Part shown: piece after piece, positions 17,907-26,176 of the stretch | How the letters are laid out: the number at the start of each line of letters is the position of its first letter | Numbering within the stretch: the stretch's first letter is position 1 | Origin: Bacillota bacterium | GTDB lineage: Bacteria; Bacillota; Clostridia; Christensenellales; Aristaeellaceae | Reading direction: 5' to 3' | Length of the DNA: 32,736 nt | Assembly (NCBI GenBank): GCA_023392755.1 | Contig: JAEWNM010000265.1 | Coordinates: 1 to 32,736 of the forward strand | Notes under the pieces: generated by a model | What the model was told of the DNA's origin: nothing | The model's input: only the letters and a program-made list of their open reading frames with translations | The model's database searches: none | Program-made: the position numbers and the translations under genes

Positions 17907-18281
17907 TCATGGTTTAGTATGGATATCCAGCCGGATAAACGGCAGCATCCCTTCCATCTTTTTTTCGCCGATGCCCTTCACGGCCATCAAATCCTCCGGA
18001 TAATGGAACGGGCCGTTTGCTTCCCGTTCCCTGATGATTTCTGCCGCGATGGTCCCGCCTACGCCCGGCAGCCGCATCAGCGTTTCCATGTCCGCCGTGT
18101 TCACGTTGATCTCCCCGTCAGGCATGGGCGGCTCGGCACCCGCAGGCACGCCTGCCCGCGGCGAAAACACCTCCACCGCGGCCTGTTCCCCGCCAAGCAC
18201 GGCGAAGGCCGCAACCGCCAGCAAAGCCAGCCCCAGGCATATCAAAAAAACCGTCCCGCGATAAGATGAAGCGTTTTTCAT
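17907..18281 (-). CDS. comEA: ComEA-like helix-hairpin-helix DNA-binding protein
   Basis: A 124-residue protein with GGAGG 7 nt before its ATG. One membrane segment (about residues 9-30) anchors it, then a Pro- and Ala-rich linker leads to a C-terminal pair of helix-hairpin-helix motifs: INVNTADMETLMRLPGVGGTIA and LMAVKGIGEKKMEGM. This is the ComEA pattern; in competent bacteria ComEA binds incoming double-stranded DNA outside the membrane. It is shorter than Bacillus ComEA (about 205 residues) because the extracellular domain before the motifs is missing. No comEC is nearby, so a role in DNA uptake is possible but not shown. Confidence 0.85.
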   Translation of the reverse strand: MKNASSYRGTVFLICLGLALLAVAAFAVLGGEQAAVEVFSPRAGVPAGAEPPMPDGEINVNTADMETLMRLPGVGGTIAAEIIREREANGPFHYPEDLMAVKGIGEKKMEGMLPFIRLDIHTKP

Positions 18282-18429
18282 GCGCCATCCTCCTTTCGTG
18301 AAACGGCTTTGGGGTTAAGCTTCTGTTGCACCTTTCACCGGCTGCGGGCGGACCGCGCGGATGAAAGGCCCGAAAGGGTCTGCCGTGCTAGTCGCATAAC
18401 GGCAATACGATGCAAAAGGATGGTGCCCC

Positions 18430-18485
18430 AAAGGTTTCCAAAGGGCGGCCGGAAAGCCCTTTGGCCGTGCCTCAGGGCACGAAGC
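18430..18485 (+). repeat. family A repeat, short copy A6
   Basis: Stem 1 is longer here: CCAAAGGGC (18438-18446) pairs perfectly with GCCCTTTGG (18456-18464), where other copies have CCAGGGC and GCCCTGG. The tail hairpin is CGTGCC (18466-18471) with GGCACG (18476-18481). The copy points along the plus strand although both neighbouring genes are on the minus strand. The remaining sequence at 18282-18429, between comEA and this copy, holds nothing I recognise. Confidence 0.8.
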
Positions 18486-18532
18486 CCTTCTTCGTTGAAT
18501 AACCTTATGCATCGCGTTTTAAGCGCCCGGCG

Positions 18533-19936
18533 TTATACGCCCCTGCGCACCTTCTGCCCCTGGGGCGTGTCCTCCAGAATGTATCCCAGCGCCTTGATTT
18601 CATCCCGCAGCGTATCGCTCATTTTCCAGTCCCTGTCCTTGCGCGCGGCGGCCCGGCGGTCTACCAGCTGCTGCACCTCGTCGGGCAGGCTGTCGCCCTT
18701 TTTCAAAAGCAGGCCCAGCACATCCGCCAATGAAAGCAGCATATCCAGCGCCGCCTTAACAGCGCCTTTGGCGCTTCCTGCATTCAGGGTGACATTCCCG
18801 TCCCGCACCAGCTCAAACAGCGCGCCTATGGCATCCGCCGTGTTCAAATCGTCGTCCATGGCCTGGTCAAACCGTTCCCGCGTCTTTTGCACCCTTTGCA
18901 CAAACTCGCTTTCCTCCAGGGCAAGCTCCCGCTCAGGCGCAGCCTGCAAAAGGAAGGCGAACTGGTCCCTGGCCGTATACAGCCGGGTCAGGGATGCATG
19001 AGCCTGGGCGATCATGTCCTTGCTGAAATTGACGGGGCTGCGGTAATGGGCCGACAGCATGAACATGCGCACGGCCTCCAGGTCATATTGCGCCGCAATG
19101 TCCCTCACGGTAAAAAAGTTGTTCAGGGACTTGCTCATCTTTTCATTGTCGATGTTGATAAAGCCGTTGTGCATCCAGTAGCGGACATACGGCTTCCCTG
19201 TCGCCCCCACCGACTGTGCGATCTCGTTTTCATGGTGGGGGAAGAGCAAATCCTTTCCGCCGGTATGAATGTCGAATGTTTCCCCAAGGTACGTCATCGA
19301 CATGGCGGAGCACTCGATGTGCCATCCGGGCCGGCCCGGCCCCCAGGGGCTTTCCCATGCGGGCTCCCCGGGTTTTTGCGCCTTCCACAGCGCAAAATCC
19401 ATGGGGTCCTCCTTGCCGGTCTCCACATCCAGCCGCTGGGAGGCCCCGGCCTCCAGGTCGCTTAAGTCCTGCCCGCACAGGCAGCCGTAGTCGGAAAATG
19501 CCTTCACCCGGTAGTAGACATCGCCGTTCGCCGCGTAGGCATAACCCTTGTCCACAAGCTTCTGGATGAGGGAGATAATCTGGGGAATATGGTCCGTGGC
19601 CTTGGGATGCACCGTGGCCGGGCGTATGCCCAAGGCTTTGGCGTCCTCAAAATACGCGGCGATATACCGCTCCGCCACTTCCCTGACGGTGGATTTTTCC
19701 TCATTGGCTTTCTGTATCATCCTGTCGTCGATATCCGTAAAATTCTGCACGAAGGTAACTTCGTACCCCTTGTGCTCCAAATACCTTCGCAGCACGTCAA
19801 AGACAATAAAGGGACGGGCGTTGCCGATATGAAAGAAATTATAAACCGTGGGGCCGCAGGCATATATGCCCACCTTGCCTTCCTTCAGCGGGACAAAGGT
19901 TTCCTTTTTTCTGGTCTGGCTGTTGTAAATCTGCAT
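18533..19936 (-). CDS. cysS: cysteinyl-tRNA synthetase
   Basis: A 467-residue class I synthetase that charges tRNA-Cys. ATG 19936 follows AAGGAGGAG; the open frame farther upstream overlaps cysE and is not conserved. Cys27 in YACGPTVYN is the first zinc ligand; others come from HIECSAM and HHENEIAQS. The class I signature is HIGN at 36-39, and KMSKS lies in NEKMSKSLNN. The C-terminal helical anticodon-binding domain ends DTPQGQKVRRG. Length is normal. cysE lies 28 nt upstream on the same strand, so cysteine synthesis and its loading onto tRNA are likely on one transcript. I see no T-box in the short gap. Confidence 0.97.
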   Translation of the reverse strand: MQIYNSQTRKKETFVPLKEGKVGIYACGPTVYNFFHIGNARPFIVFDVLRRYLEHKGYEVTFVQNFTDIDDRMIQKANEEKSTVREVAERYIAAYFEDAKALGIRPATVHPKATDHIPQIISLIQKLVDKGYAYAANGDVYYRVKAFSDYGCLCGQDLSDLEAGASQRLDVETGKEDPMDFALWKAQKPGEPAWESPWGPGRPGWHIECSAMSMTYLGETFDIHTGGKDLLFPHHENEIAQSVGATGKPYVRYWMHNGFINIDNEKMSKSLNNFFTVRDIAAQYDLEAVRMFMLSAHYRSPVNFSKDMIAQAHASLTRLYTARDQFAFLLQAAPERELALEESEFVQRVQKTRERFDQAMDDDLNTADAIGALFELVRDGNVTLNAGSAKGAVKAALDMLLSLADVLGLLLKKGDSLPDEVQQLVDRRAAARKDRDWKMSDTLRDEIKALGYILEDTPQGQKVRRGV

Positions 19937-19964
19937 AGGCTCCTCCTTACGCATGGCGTATCTT

Positions 19965-20702
19965 TCATTTCGGCGGCATATCGTCGGTTTCCTCCCGACA
20001 TCGGTCGGCTTCCGCGGGGCATTGCGGCGTATCCCTGTTTTCGCACGTTTCGCAGCCCAGCGTCTTGGCATGCTCCCGCAAGCATTTTTCCAGGTGGGAG
20101 AGCCTGGTAATCAACGCTTCCATCCGCTCCAGCATGGGGTCGGGCAGGTTCACCTGGTCCAGGTCAACCTCGCCTGTTTGGGGAGCCTGCTTCTTTTTAA
20201 CCACGCGACCCGGGTTGCCCACCACGGTGCAGTTGGGCGGCACATCCTTCAGTACGATGGCCCCGGCGCCCACCTTGCTGTTGTCGCCTATGGTAATGGG
20301 CCCGAGCACCTTTGCCCCCGCGCCGATCACCACACCGTTGCCAATGTTGGGATGCCGCTTGCCCGTTTCCTTTCCGGTACCGCCCAGGGTTACGCCCTGG
20401 TACAGCGTAACGTTGTCGCCGATTACCGCCGTCTCGCCAATCACCACGCCGTCGCCGTGGTCTATAAACAGGCCCTGGCCAATCTGCGCCCCCGGGTGAA
20501 TCTCAATGCCCGTCCTGTTCCTGGCATGCTGGCTGATAAGCCGGGCCAGAAGCACACGGCCTTTCAGGTAATGCCTGTGCGCCCGGCGGTGGGCGCGGAT
20601 CGCCTTCAGGCCGGGGTAGCACAAAAGCACCTCCAGGCTTGATTTGGCCGCCGGGTCCCTTGTCAGTACCGCGTCAATATCCATCCGCCACTTGGAAAAC
20701 AT
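19965..20702 (-). CDS. cysE: serine O-acetyltransferase with Cys-rich C-terminal tail
   Basis: A 245-residue enzyme that makes O-acetylserine from serine and acetyl-CoA, the first step of cysteine synthesis. The start is placed at ATG 20702 (MFSKWRMDIDAVLTRDPAA), where clostridial CysE proteins begin. Left-handed beta-helix hexapeptide repeats fill the middle (IEIHPGAQIGQGLFIDHGDG through GAIVLKDVPPNCTVVGNPGR), with the active-site His in HPGA and DHG and in GKRHPNIG. After residue 165 there is an unusual tail: a helix (LERMEALITRLSHLEKCLREH) and then Cys residues in LGCETCENRDTPQC and DRC. A GC-rich palindrome lies between the best ribosome site and this start. cysS follows within 28 nt. Confidence 0.93.
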   Translation of the reverse strand: MFSKWRMDIDAVLTRDPAAKSSLEVLLCYPGLKAIRAHRRAHRHYLKGRVLLARLISQHARNRTGIEIHPGAQIGQGLFIDHGDGVVIGETAVIGDNVTLYQGVTLGGTGKETGKRHPNIGNGVVIGAGAKVLGPITIGDNSKVGAGAIVLKDVPPNCTVVGNPGRVVKKKQAPQTGEVDLDQVNLPDPMLERMEALITRLSHLEKCLREHAKTLGCETCENRDTPQCPAEADRCREETDDMPPK

Positions 20703-20712
20703 AGCCGCCACC

Positions 20713-20730
20713 GGGGCCGCGCGCGGCCCC
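20713..20730. promoter_or_regulatory. perfect 18-nt GC palindrome before cysE
   Basis: GGGGCCGCGCGCGGCCCC is self-complementary and sits between AAGGAG/GAGAGG (near the ppk stop) and the cysE ATG. If it folds in the mRNA it would bring the distant ribosome site closer to the start codon or hide it. Confidence 0.5.
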
Positions 20731-20736
20731 CTCTCC

Positions 20737-22848
20737 TTATGCTCCTTCGTTTGCTTCCTTATATACGCAATCCTTACAAGAACATTCCTCAGGGTCGGTA
20801 GGAATAAGCGCCTCCTGGCTGTTGAAGCTCGCCTCCCCCGCTTCGGGCAGTATGCGCTCATACGTGCCGTCGGGCAGCAGCAGCCAGGCCTTGGCGGTAT
20901 CACGCTTCTGCAGCGCCATCACGCGCATGATCCTTTCCTGTATGCGCTCATCCCGTATGGGGAACAACAGCTCAACGCGGCGGTCCAGGTTCCTTGGCAT
21001 CCAGTCGGCGGAGCTTAAGTACAACTCCGGCTCCCCTGCGTTTTCAAAGCGGAAGATGCGCGCATGCTCCAGAAACCTGCCCACAATGGAGCGCACGGTT
21101 ATGCGCTGGCTCACATCCCTGATGCCCGGCCTTAAACAGCACACGCCGCGTATGGTGAGGTCAATCTCCACACCGGCACAGCTTGCCTCATACAGCGCGC
21201 GGATCACCGCCGGGTCCACCAGGGAATTCATCTTGGCGTCAATGCGGGCAGGCAGGCCCTTGTCCGCGTTGTCCCGCTCCCTCTTGATCAGCCGCAAAAA
21301 CTCCGTCCGCAGCCTGCTGGGCGCGGGGGTCAAATGGTGCAGGGGCATCGTCTCCGAAAACCCGTTCACCAGGTTGAAAAAGCGGCCGGCGTCCTCGCCC
21401 AGCTCCTTATCAGCGGTCAATATCCCCATATCAGTATACTGGCATGCCGTAACATCGTTGTAGTTTCCGGTGCCCAGGTGCACATACCGGCGTATTCCGC
21501 CCGCTTCCCTGCGCACCACCAGCAGTATCTTGCTGTGGGTCTTCAGCTTGGGCAGGCCGTAGACAACGTGGCATCCGGCCTTCTCCAGGTGCTTGCCCCA
21601 ATGTATGTTGTTCTCCTCGTCAAACCTGGCCTTTACCTCCAAAAGCGCCGTCACCTGCTTGCCGCTCATCGCGGCCCTGGCCAATGATTCCACAATGGCG
21701 GAATGTCCGCTGACCCTGTACAGCGTCTGCTTGATGGCCAGCACATGTTCATCCTGCGCCGCCTCCTCCACAAAGCGCTGCACGGGATCGAAGCTGTCGT
21801 AGGGATGGTACAGAAAAACGTCTCCGCGCCGCACGGTATCAAAAACCGACGCGTCTCTCATTTCATCGGGCACACGCGGCACAAAGGGCGCATACTTCCA
21901 CCGTTCAAAGCCATCAAGGGGATAGAGCTGCTTCAATAAAAAATCAAAATTGATAGGCCCCGGTATGCGGTAGATTTCCGTCTCGCCCACCATCAAGGCG
22001 TCCTTCAACAGCGTCAGCATGCGCTCGTCCATGTCCGGATCGATTTCCAGCCGGATCACCGCGCCCCATTTGCGCTTTTTCAGGCTCTTTTCAATGGAGG
22101 CCAGCAAATCGCAGGCTTCCTCTTCGTCATACGAAAGGTCGGCGTTTCGCGTAATGCGGTAGGGATGGCATGCGATGATCCGCCTCCCCGGGAAAACCTC
22201 ATTCAGAAAGGGGCGTATGATATCCTCCAGCAGTATAAAGGACGCGCCGTTTTCCGCCCCCGGCAGGCGCAGCGCCCTTTGCACTGCGGACGGCACCTGC
22301 AACGTGGCAAACTCCGTCCTCCTCCTTCCGCGCCCCACAAGCAGCACGCCCAAGTTCAGGCTGCGGCTCATAAGCAGCGGAAATCGCTTGCGGCTCCTTG
22401 CCATAACAGGCGTCAGCACAGGAGAAACGCTGTCCCTGAAAAACCGCTCCGCCCATTGCGCCTGCTCTTGATTCAGGTCCGTCCAGGATACAAGGGTGAG
22501 GCCGGCCTCCTTAAGGTCCGGCAAAAGCTCCTGGTCAAATATCTGATACTGCTCCTTGACCATCTGGCGTGCCCTAAGCGTTATTTGGCGAAGCTGCTCC
22601 CTGGGCTTCATGCCCGCCGGGTCCGGCTGCTTCCATCCAGCCCGCACCTGGTCCCGGATGGAGGCCACCCGGATCATGAAAAATTCGTCCAGGTTGGTGG
22701 AAACAATCGACAAAAACTTCATCCGTTCGAAAACGGGATTGTCCTCGCGTTGAGCCTCCGCCAGCACGCGGCGGTTGAAGGCAAGCCAACTCAGCTCCCG
22801 GTTGATATACAATTCCGGCAAATCCGGCTTCCGTTCGCTGACAGCCAT
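20737..22848 (-). CDS. ppk: polyphosphate kinase 1
   Basis: A 703-residue enzyme that builds inorganic polyphosphate from ATP. ATG 22848 begins MAVSERKPDLPELYINRELSW, the common PPK1 N-terminus; sequence upstream is leader. The N, head and two C domains are all present. Active-site His residues are seen in KTHSKILLV and YVHLGTGNYN, the phospholipase-D-like half motifs; the conserved NRELSWLAFN and RVxxQAxxxxNP-like N-domain segments are also visible. Length is normal. The last 25 residues (PEECSCKDCVYKEANEGA) add a CxCxxC cluster not typical for the family. A terminator separates it from hom upstream, and cysE follows 34 nt downstream, so ppk, cysE and cysS may be one unit. Confidence 0.96.
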   Translation of the reverse strand: MAVSERKPDLPELYINRELSWLAFNRRVLAEAQREDNPVFERMKFLSIVSTNLDEFFMIRVASIRDQVRAGWKQPDPAGMKPREQLRQITLRARQMVKEQYQIFDQELLPDLKEAGLTLVSWTDLNQEQAQWAERFFRDSVSPVLTPVMARSRKRFPLLMSRSLNLGVLLVGRGRRRTEFATLQVPSAVQRALRLPGAENGASFILLEDIIRPFLNEVFPGRRIIACHPYRITRNADLSYDEEEACDLLASIEKSLKKRKWGAVIRLEIDPDMDERMLTLLKDALMVGETEIYRIPGPINFDFLLKQLYPLDGFERWKYAPFVPRVPDEMRDASVFDTVRRGDVFLYHPYDSFDPVQRFVEEAAQDEHVLAIKQTLYRVSGHSAIVESLARAAMSGKQVTALLEVKARFDEENNIHWGKHLEKAGCHVVYGLPKLKTHSKILLVVRREAGGIRRYVHLGTGNYNDVTACQYTDMGILTADKELGEDAGRFFNLVNGFSETMPLHHLTPAPSRLRTEFLRLIKRERDNADKGLPARIDAKMNSLVDPAVIRALYEASCAGVEIDLTIRGVCCLRPGIRDVSQRITVRSIVGRFLEHARIFRFENAGEPELYLSSADWMPRNLDRRVELLFPIRDERIQERIMRVMALQKRDTAKAWLLLPDGTYERILPEAGEASFNSQEALIPTDPEECSCKDCVYKEANEGA

Positions 22849-22937
22849 GCAGCCCTTTCCCTCCCCGCGTATATGCAACAGTATACCATATATCAATAGC
22901 CCGCGCACAGGCTTGCACAAGCCCGTCCGGTACAAAT

Positions 22938-22971
22938 AAAAACGGGCGGGATGATCTTCTTCACCCGCCCG
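22938..22971 (-). terminator. rho-independent terminator of hom
   Basis: On the minus strand GGGCGGG (22970-22964) and CCCGCCC (22950-22944) form the stem, followed by GTTTTTATTT. It begins 11 nt after the hom stop. Confidence 0.9.
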
Positions 22972-22981
22972 CGCCATCCGC

Positions 22982-24271
22982 CTAGTAAGAAGTCTTTCCT
23001 TCCACCCGGATCATGCGGTAGTATTCCACAATGGCGGGGTCCAGCTCCTTCAGGGAGGCCAGCATGGCCTTTTCCCTGGCCTTGTGGGTGATGAAGATCA
23101 GGGGCACATGGCCGCTTTCCACCGAATCCTTCTGCAGCATCGAGGCTATGGAAACGCCGTGGCGCGCAAAACAGCCGGATACCTGGCTCAAAACGCCTGG
23201 CGCGTCAATGGCGGACATGCGTATAAAGTATTCGCTCTCCCAGTCGTCGCTGAACGCAAGGTCCCTGGGCGGCTCCGGTTCGTTGACGAAGGTCGGATGG
23301 GCGTGAATGCCATGGGTGGCGGCATGTATCAGGTCGCTGACAACTGCGCTGGCGGTGGGCATATCCCCCGCCCCCCGGCCCTGGAGCATCATCTCCCGGC
23401 AGGCGTGGCCGTACAGGTACACCGCGTTGAACGAGCCGCTGACGGCGGCCAGCGGATGGCTTTGGGGAATAAAGGTGGGGTGCACCCTGGCTTCCACCGT
23501 CATGCCGTCCTTTTTGGCAATGGCCAGCAGCTTCAGTATGAGGCCCATTTCCTTGCCGCAGGCGATGTCCATGGCCGTGATTTCGGTTATGCCCTGGCAG
23601 TACACCTTGTCAAAGGGCACCCTGGCGTGAAAGGCCAGGGATGCCATGATCGAAAGCTTGTACGCCGCGTCCAGCCCTTCCACATCGGAAGCGGGATCAG
23701 GCTCCGCCAGCCCCAAGCGCTGGGCATCGTACAGAACGGTCTCATAGCTTTCGCCGTTTTGCGTCATTCGGCTCAATATGTAGTTGGTGGTGCCGTTGAT
23801 GATGCCCATCAGCCGCGTGATCCTGTTGGCCTGCAGCGATTCGGTCAGCGTGTGTATGATGGGTATGGCCCCGCAGACGCTGGCCTCATAGTACAGGCCC
23901 ATGCCGTTTTCCTGGGCCGCCCGTTGCAGCTCGGGCCAATGCAGCGCCACAGCCACCTTGTTGGCGGTTACCACCGTCTTCTTGTTTTCAAGCGCCCGCA
24001 GCATGTACGCTGTGGCCGGCTGCTCGCCGCCCATGAATTCCACCACAATGCTGATGTCCGGGTCATTAAGCACTTCACCTGGATCGGCAGTCAATAACCC
24101 CTTAGGCACGCTGGCATTCCGGGATTTGCATACGTCCCGCACCAGCACCTTTTTGATGATGATCTTCAGATCGTTGCGGTGGGCAAGCTCATTGGCAAAG
24201 CCGGACAGCAGCTCCCACACGCCGCAGCCCACGTTGCCGCAGCCCAAAAATCCCACCGTCACCGTCTTCAT
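22982..24271 (-). CDS. hom: homoserine dehydrogenase
   Basis: A 429-residue enzyme that reduces aspartate semialdehyde to homoserine, the branch to threonine and methionine. The nucleotide-binding loop is GCGNVG at 10-15. The family signature lies in the stretch from GIINGTTNYILSRM through LGLAEPDPASDVEGLDAAYKLSIMA; the Lys in LDAAYKL is the catalytic lysine. A C-terminal ACT domain (about 345-425, from FIRMSAIDAPGVLSQVSGCF) is expected to sense threonine. It follows coaX by 11 nt on the same strand and ends at a clear terminator, so it closes an operon with coaX and an S-component gene. Confidence 0.97.
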   Translation of the reverse strand: MKTVTVGFLGCGNVGCGVWELLSGFANELAHRNDLKIIIKKVLVRDVCKSRNASVPKGLLTADPGEVLNDPDISIVVEFMGGEQPATAYMLRALENKKTVVTANKVAVALHWPELQRAAQENGMGLYYEASVCGAIPIIHTLTESLQANRITRLMGIINGTTNYILSRMTQNGESYETVLYDAQRLGLAEPDPASDVEGLDAAYKLSIMASLAFHARVPFDKVYCQGITEITAMDIACGKEMGLILKLLAIAKKDGMTVEARVHPTFIPQSHPLAAVSGSFNAVYLYGHACREMMLQGRGAGDMPTASAVVSDLIHAATHGIHAHPTFVNEPEPPRDLAFSDDWESEYFIRMSAIDAPGVLSQVSGCFARHGVSIASMLQKDSVESGHVPLIFITHKAREKAMLASLKELDPAIVEYYRMIRVEGKTSY

Positions 24272-24282
24272 GCCGCTATCCC

Positions 24283-25050
24283 CTATACATTTCTTTCATA
24301 GATCAGGCGCAGGCCTTTCAATGTCAGCAACCCGTCCAGCTTGTCAATCTCCTTGGATTCCGGGGAGATGAGCCGCGCCAGACCGCCGGTGGCCACCACA
24401 TACGCCTTGTCGTTGCCGATTTCCTGCTTCATTTTGTGTATGATGTAATTGACCTGGCCCACATAGCCAAAGAAAAGGCCTGCCTGCAGGTTTTGCACCG
24501 TGGTGCGGCCAATGACCGCGTCGGGCCTGACCAGCTCGAACCTTGGCAGCTTCGCCGCGCCGGATACCAGCGCCTCGCTGGCCAGCTTGATGCCGGGGCA
24601 GATGCAGCCGCCCAGAAAGGCGCCCTTCTCGTTTACCACGCCAAAGGAGGTGGCCGTTCCAAAGTCGATGAATATGCAGGGCCCGCCGTACTGGTCATAG
24701 GCCGCCACCGCGTTGGCAATGCGGTCGCTGCCCAGCTCCCTGGGGTTTTCATACTTGATGTTGATCCCGGTGCGTATGCCGGGCACGACGGTCATGGGTT
24801 CCTTGTGAAAGTAGTTTTGGCACATGTGCTCCAGCGTGAAATTGATGGTGGGCACCACGCTGGATATCACAACGCCCTCCACATCCTCCATATTAAGCCC
24901 GGCATGGACAAACAAATTGTTCAGCAATATGCCGTATTCGTCGCTTGTATACGTCTTGTTGGTGGAGACGCGCCAATACTTCACCAGTTCCGTCCCGTCA
25001 AACAGGGCGGTCTTGATGTTGGTATTGCCTACGTCCATGGTGAAAATCAT
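24283..25050 (-). CDS. coaX: type III pantothenate kinase
   Basis: A 255-residue cytosolic kinase that phosphorylates pantothenate, the first step of coenzyme A synthesis. Motifs of the ASKHA fold are in order: DVGNTN at 6-11 (phosphate binding), GSDRIANAVAAY (pantothenate and metal), IDFGTATSFGV (phosphate 2) and ATGGLA (adenosine). AAAGGGG precedes the ATG. Length is normal. It sits between an ECF S-component gene (25 nt upstream) and hom (11 nt downstream), and linkage to the transporter suggests uptake of pantothenate. Confidence 0.97.
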   Translation of the reverse strand: MIFTMDVGNTNIKTALFDGTELVKYWRVSTNKTYTSDEYGILLNNLFVHAGLNMEDVEGVVISSVVPTINFTLEHMCQNYFHKEPMTVVPGIRTGINIKYENPRELGSDRIANAVAAYDQYGGPCIFIDFGTATSFGVVNEKGAFLGGCICPGIKLASEALVSGAAKLPRFELVRPDAVIGRTTVQNLQAGLFFGYVGQVNYIIHKMKQEIGNDKAYVVATGGLARLISPESKEIDKLDGLLTLKGLRLIYERNV

Positions 25051-25075
25051 GCTTGTAAGTCCCCTTTACCTTGTG

Positions 25076-25762
25076 TCATGCTTGCTTGGTTTTTATTAAA
25101 ACCGATTTTACTGCCTTGCATACGGCGGAAGCAGCTACCGCGCTTACCACCGCCTCCGGAATACCGCTTGTTAGTATGGTGAAGCCGATCACATACAAAA
25201 TCGACTGACCGGCGATGGAGGAATACTGATTGCCAAAAAAGCACCAGATGCCACCCAGAACACCAAAAGTATTTGTTAAGCTGCCCAAGGCTGCGCTTAT
25301 GGAAAAGCAAAGCACCTTCTTGTTGGGAAATGCTTTTGATAATGCCTGATACGTCAGGCCCGCTACAGTCCCCACTAAAATGCGCGGCAAAAAGCAAATA
25401 AGTATGCTGCCAAAATTGCCAGTAAATTCTCCCAATGTATAAAAGGGGGTAAATAAAAAAGCAATGAAAGGCGAAGGCGGTGCGAATGTCCAGACCAAAA
25501 AACTGAATAATCCAGCAAATGCCCCCATGATTGTGCCTGCTTTTGTACCGAGCAGCATAGCAGTAATTACGACGGGTATCATGGCAAGCGTAGCTACAAT
25601 CGGGCCTATTGCGGGGAGCGATCCCAATGGGGTGAAGCAAAAAATCGCTTCAATTGCCAACAAAATGCTGAACTGTACAAGTAAAAGTGTTTTCTTTTCC
25701 ATTGTAACCCGATTGGCCTTCTTTTGTCCGCCGGAAAGGTTATTACCGCTGGGGTTTGTCAT
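25076..25762 (-). CDS. ECF transporter S component, possibly for pantothenate
   Basis: A 228-residue membrane protein with about six hydrophobic helices after a short polar N-terminus. ATG 25762 has GGAGGG 7 nt upstream. The pattern fits substrate-binding (S) subunits of energy-coupling factor vitamin transporters: an alanine- and glycine-rich segment (GTKAGTIMGAFAGLFSF), then a conserved helix (PRILVGTVAGLTY). No ATPase or T subunit is next to it, so it would use a shared EcfAT module. Pantothenate is inferred only because coaX follows 25 nt downstream in the same operon. The gene is noticeably poorer in G and C at third positions than its neighbours, which may mean recent transfer. Confidence 0.8.
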   Translation of the reverse strand: MTNPSGNNLSGGQKKANRVTMEKKTLLLVQFSILLAIEAIFCFTPLGSLPAIGPIVATLAMIPVVITAMLLGTKAGTIMGAFAGLFSFLVWTFAPPSPFIAFLFTPFYTLGEFTGNFGSILICFLPRILVGTVAGLTYQALSKAFPNKKVLCFSISAALGSLTNTFGVLGGIWCFFGNQYSSIAGQSILYVIGFTILTSGIPEAVVSAVAASAVCKAVKSVLIKTKQA

Positions 25763-25792
25763 GAGAATTCCCTCCGTTCAAGTTCGCTTTGG

Positions 25793-25880
25793 ATACCTGA
25801 CGAAATATGTGCAGCCATAGGCTTTTCGGGCCAGTCCGCCTCCGAAGATGACGGCTTTTCAAGCCTTCCACCGATGGTAT
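25793..25880 (-). ncRNA. candidate structured leader (possible riboswitch) of the S component-coaX-hom operon
   Basis: On the minus strand the transcript would begin near 25879. ATACC (25880-25876) can pair with GGTAT (25797-25793), closing an 88-nt domain. Inside are two similar hairpins, GGCTTGAAAAGCC and GGCCCGAAAAGCC. I do not recognise a known riboswitch class. The ribosome site follows about 20 nt after the closing stem. Confidence 0.4.
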
Positions 25881-25885
25881 ATGCC

Positions 25886-25914
25886 ATTATACTTAAGAAA
25901 TGGCTTCTTGTAAA
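25886..25914 (-). promoter_or_regulatory. promoter of the S component-coaX-hom operon
   Basis: On the minus strand TTTACA (25914-25909), 17 nt, then a perfect TATAAT (25891-25886). Confidence 0.8.
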
Positions 25915-26123
25915 GGCAAACCGGAAAAATCTGCAATTTGCTTAAAACAGCGATTCAATAGCCCGCGGCTGCTGCCGTGGCATCGGAAATGACAACATAC
26001 AAGTAAGCGATCTCATGCAGTTCACGCGTGGAATTATCAGTCGTTACTTAGGCGTTATGTGTTTTTCTCTTCACTGCCCGGCTATGTTTCAGCCTGAAGT
26101 ACCCCTCCATCCTTCCTTCGTAG
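25915..26123. other. intergenic stretch without recognisable content
   Basis: This AT-richer sequence between the operon promoter and the family C palindrome shows no convincing gene, hairpin or repeat. Small open frames here lack ribosome sites. Confidence 0.5.
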
Positions 26124-26142
26124 GGGCGATTATCAATCGCCC
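26124..26142. repeat. family C palindrome, second copy
   Basis: GGGCGATT-ATC-AATCGCCC, preceded by GTAGG. It matches 10978-10996 in the outer arms and loop, with swapped A/T bases inside that keep the pairing. Similar GTAGGGGCGAT palindromes are, from general knowledge, common in Clostridia. Confidence 0.6.
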
Positions 26143-26176
26143 GCTTCTCCTGATATATCCTCACCCTTCCTCCACA

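Noticed and set aside
22849..22937. T-box or SAM-type leader before ppk-cysE-cysS
   Set aside because: No specifier stem, T-box sequence or S-box core; only a weak possible promoter (TATACT on minus) is visible.
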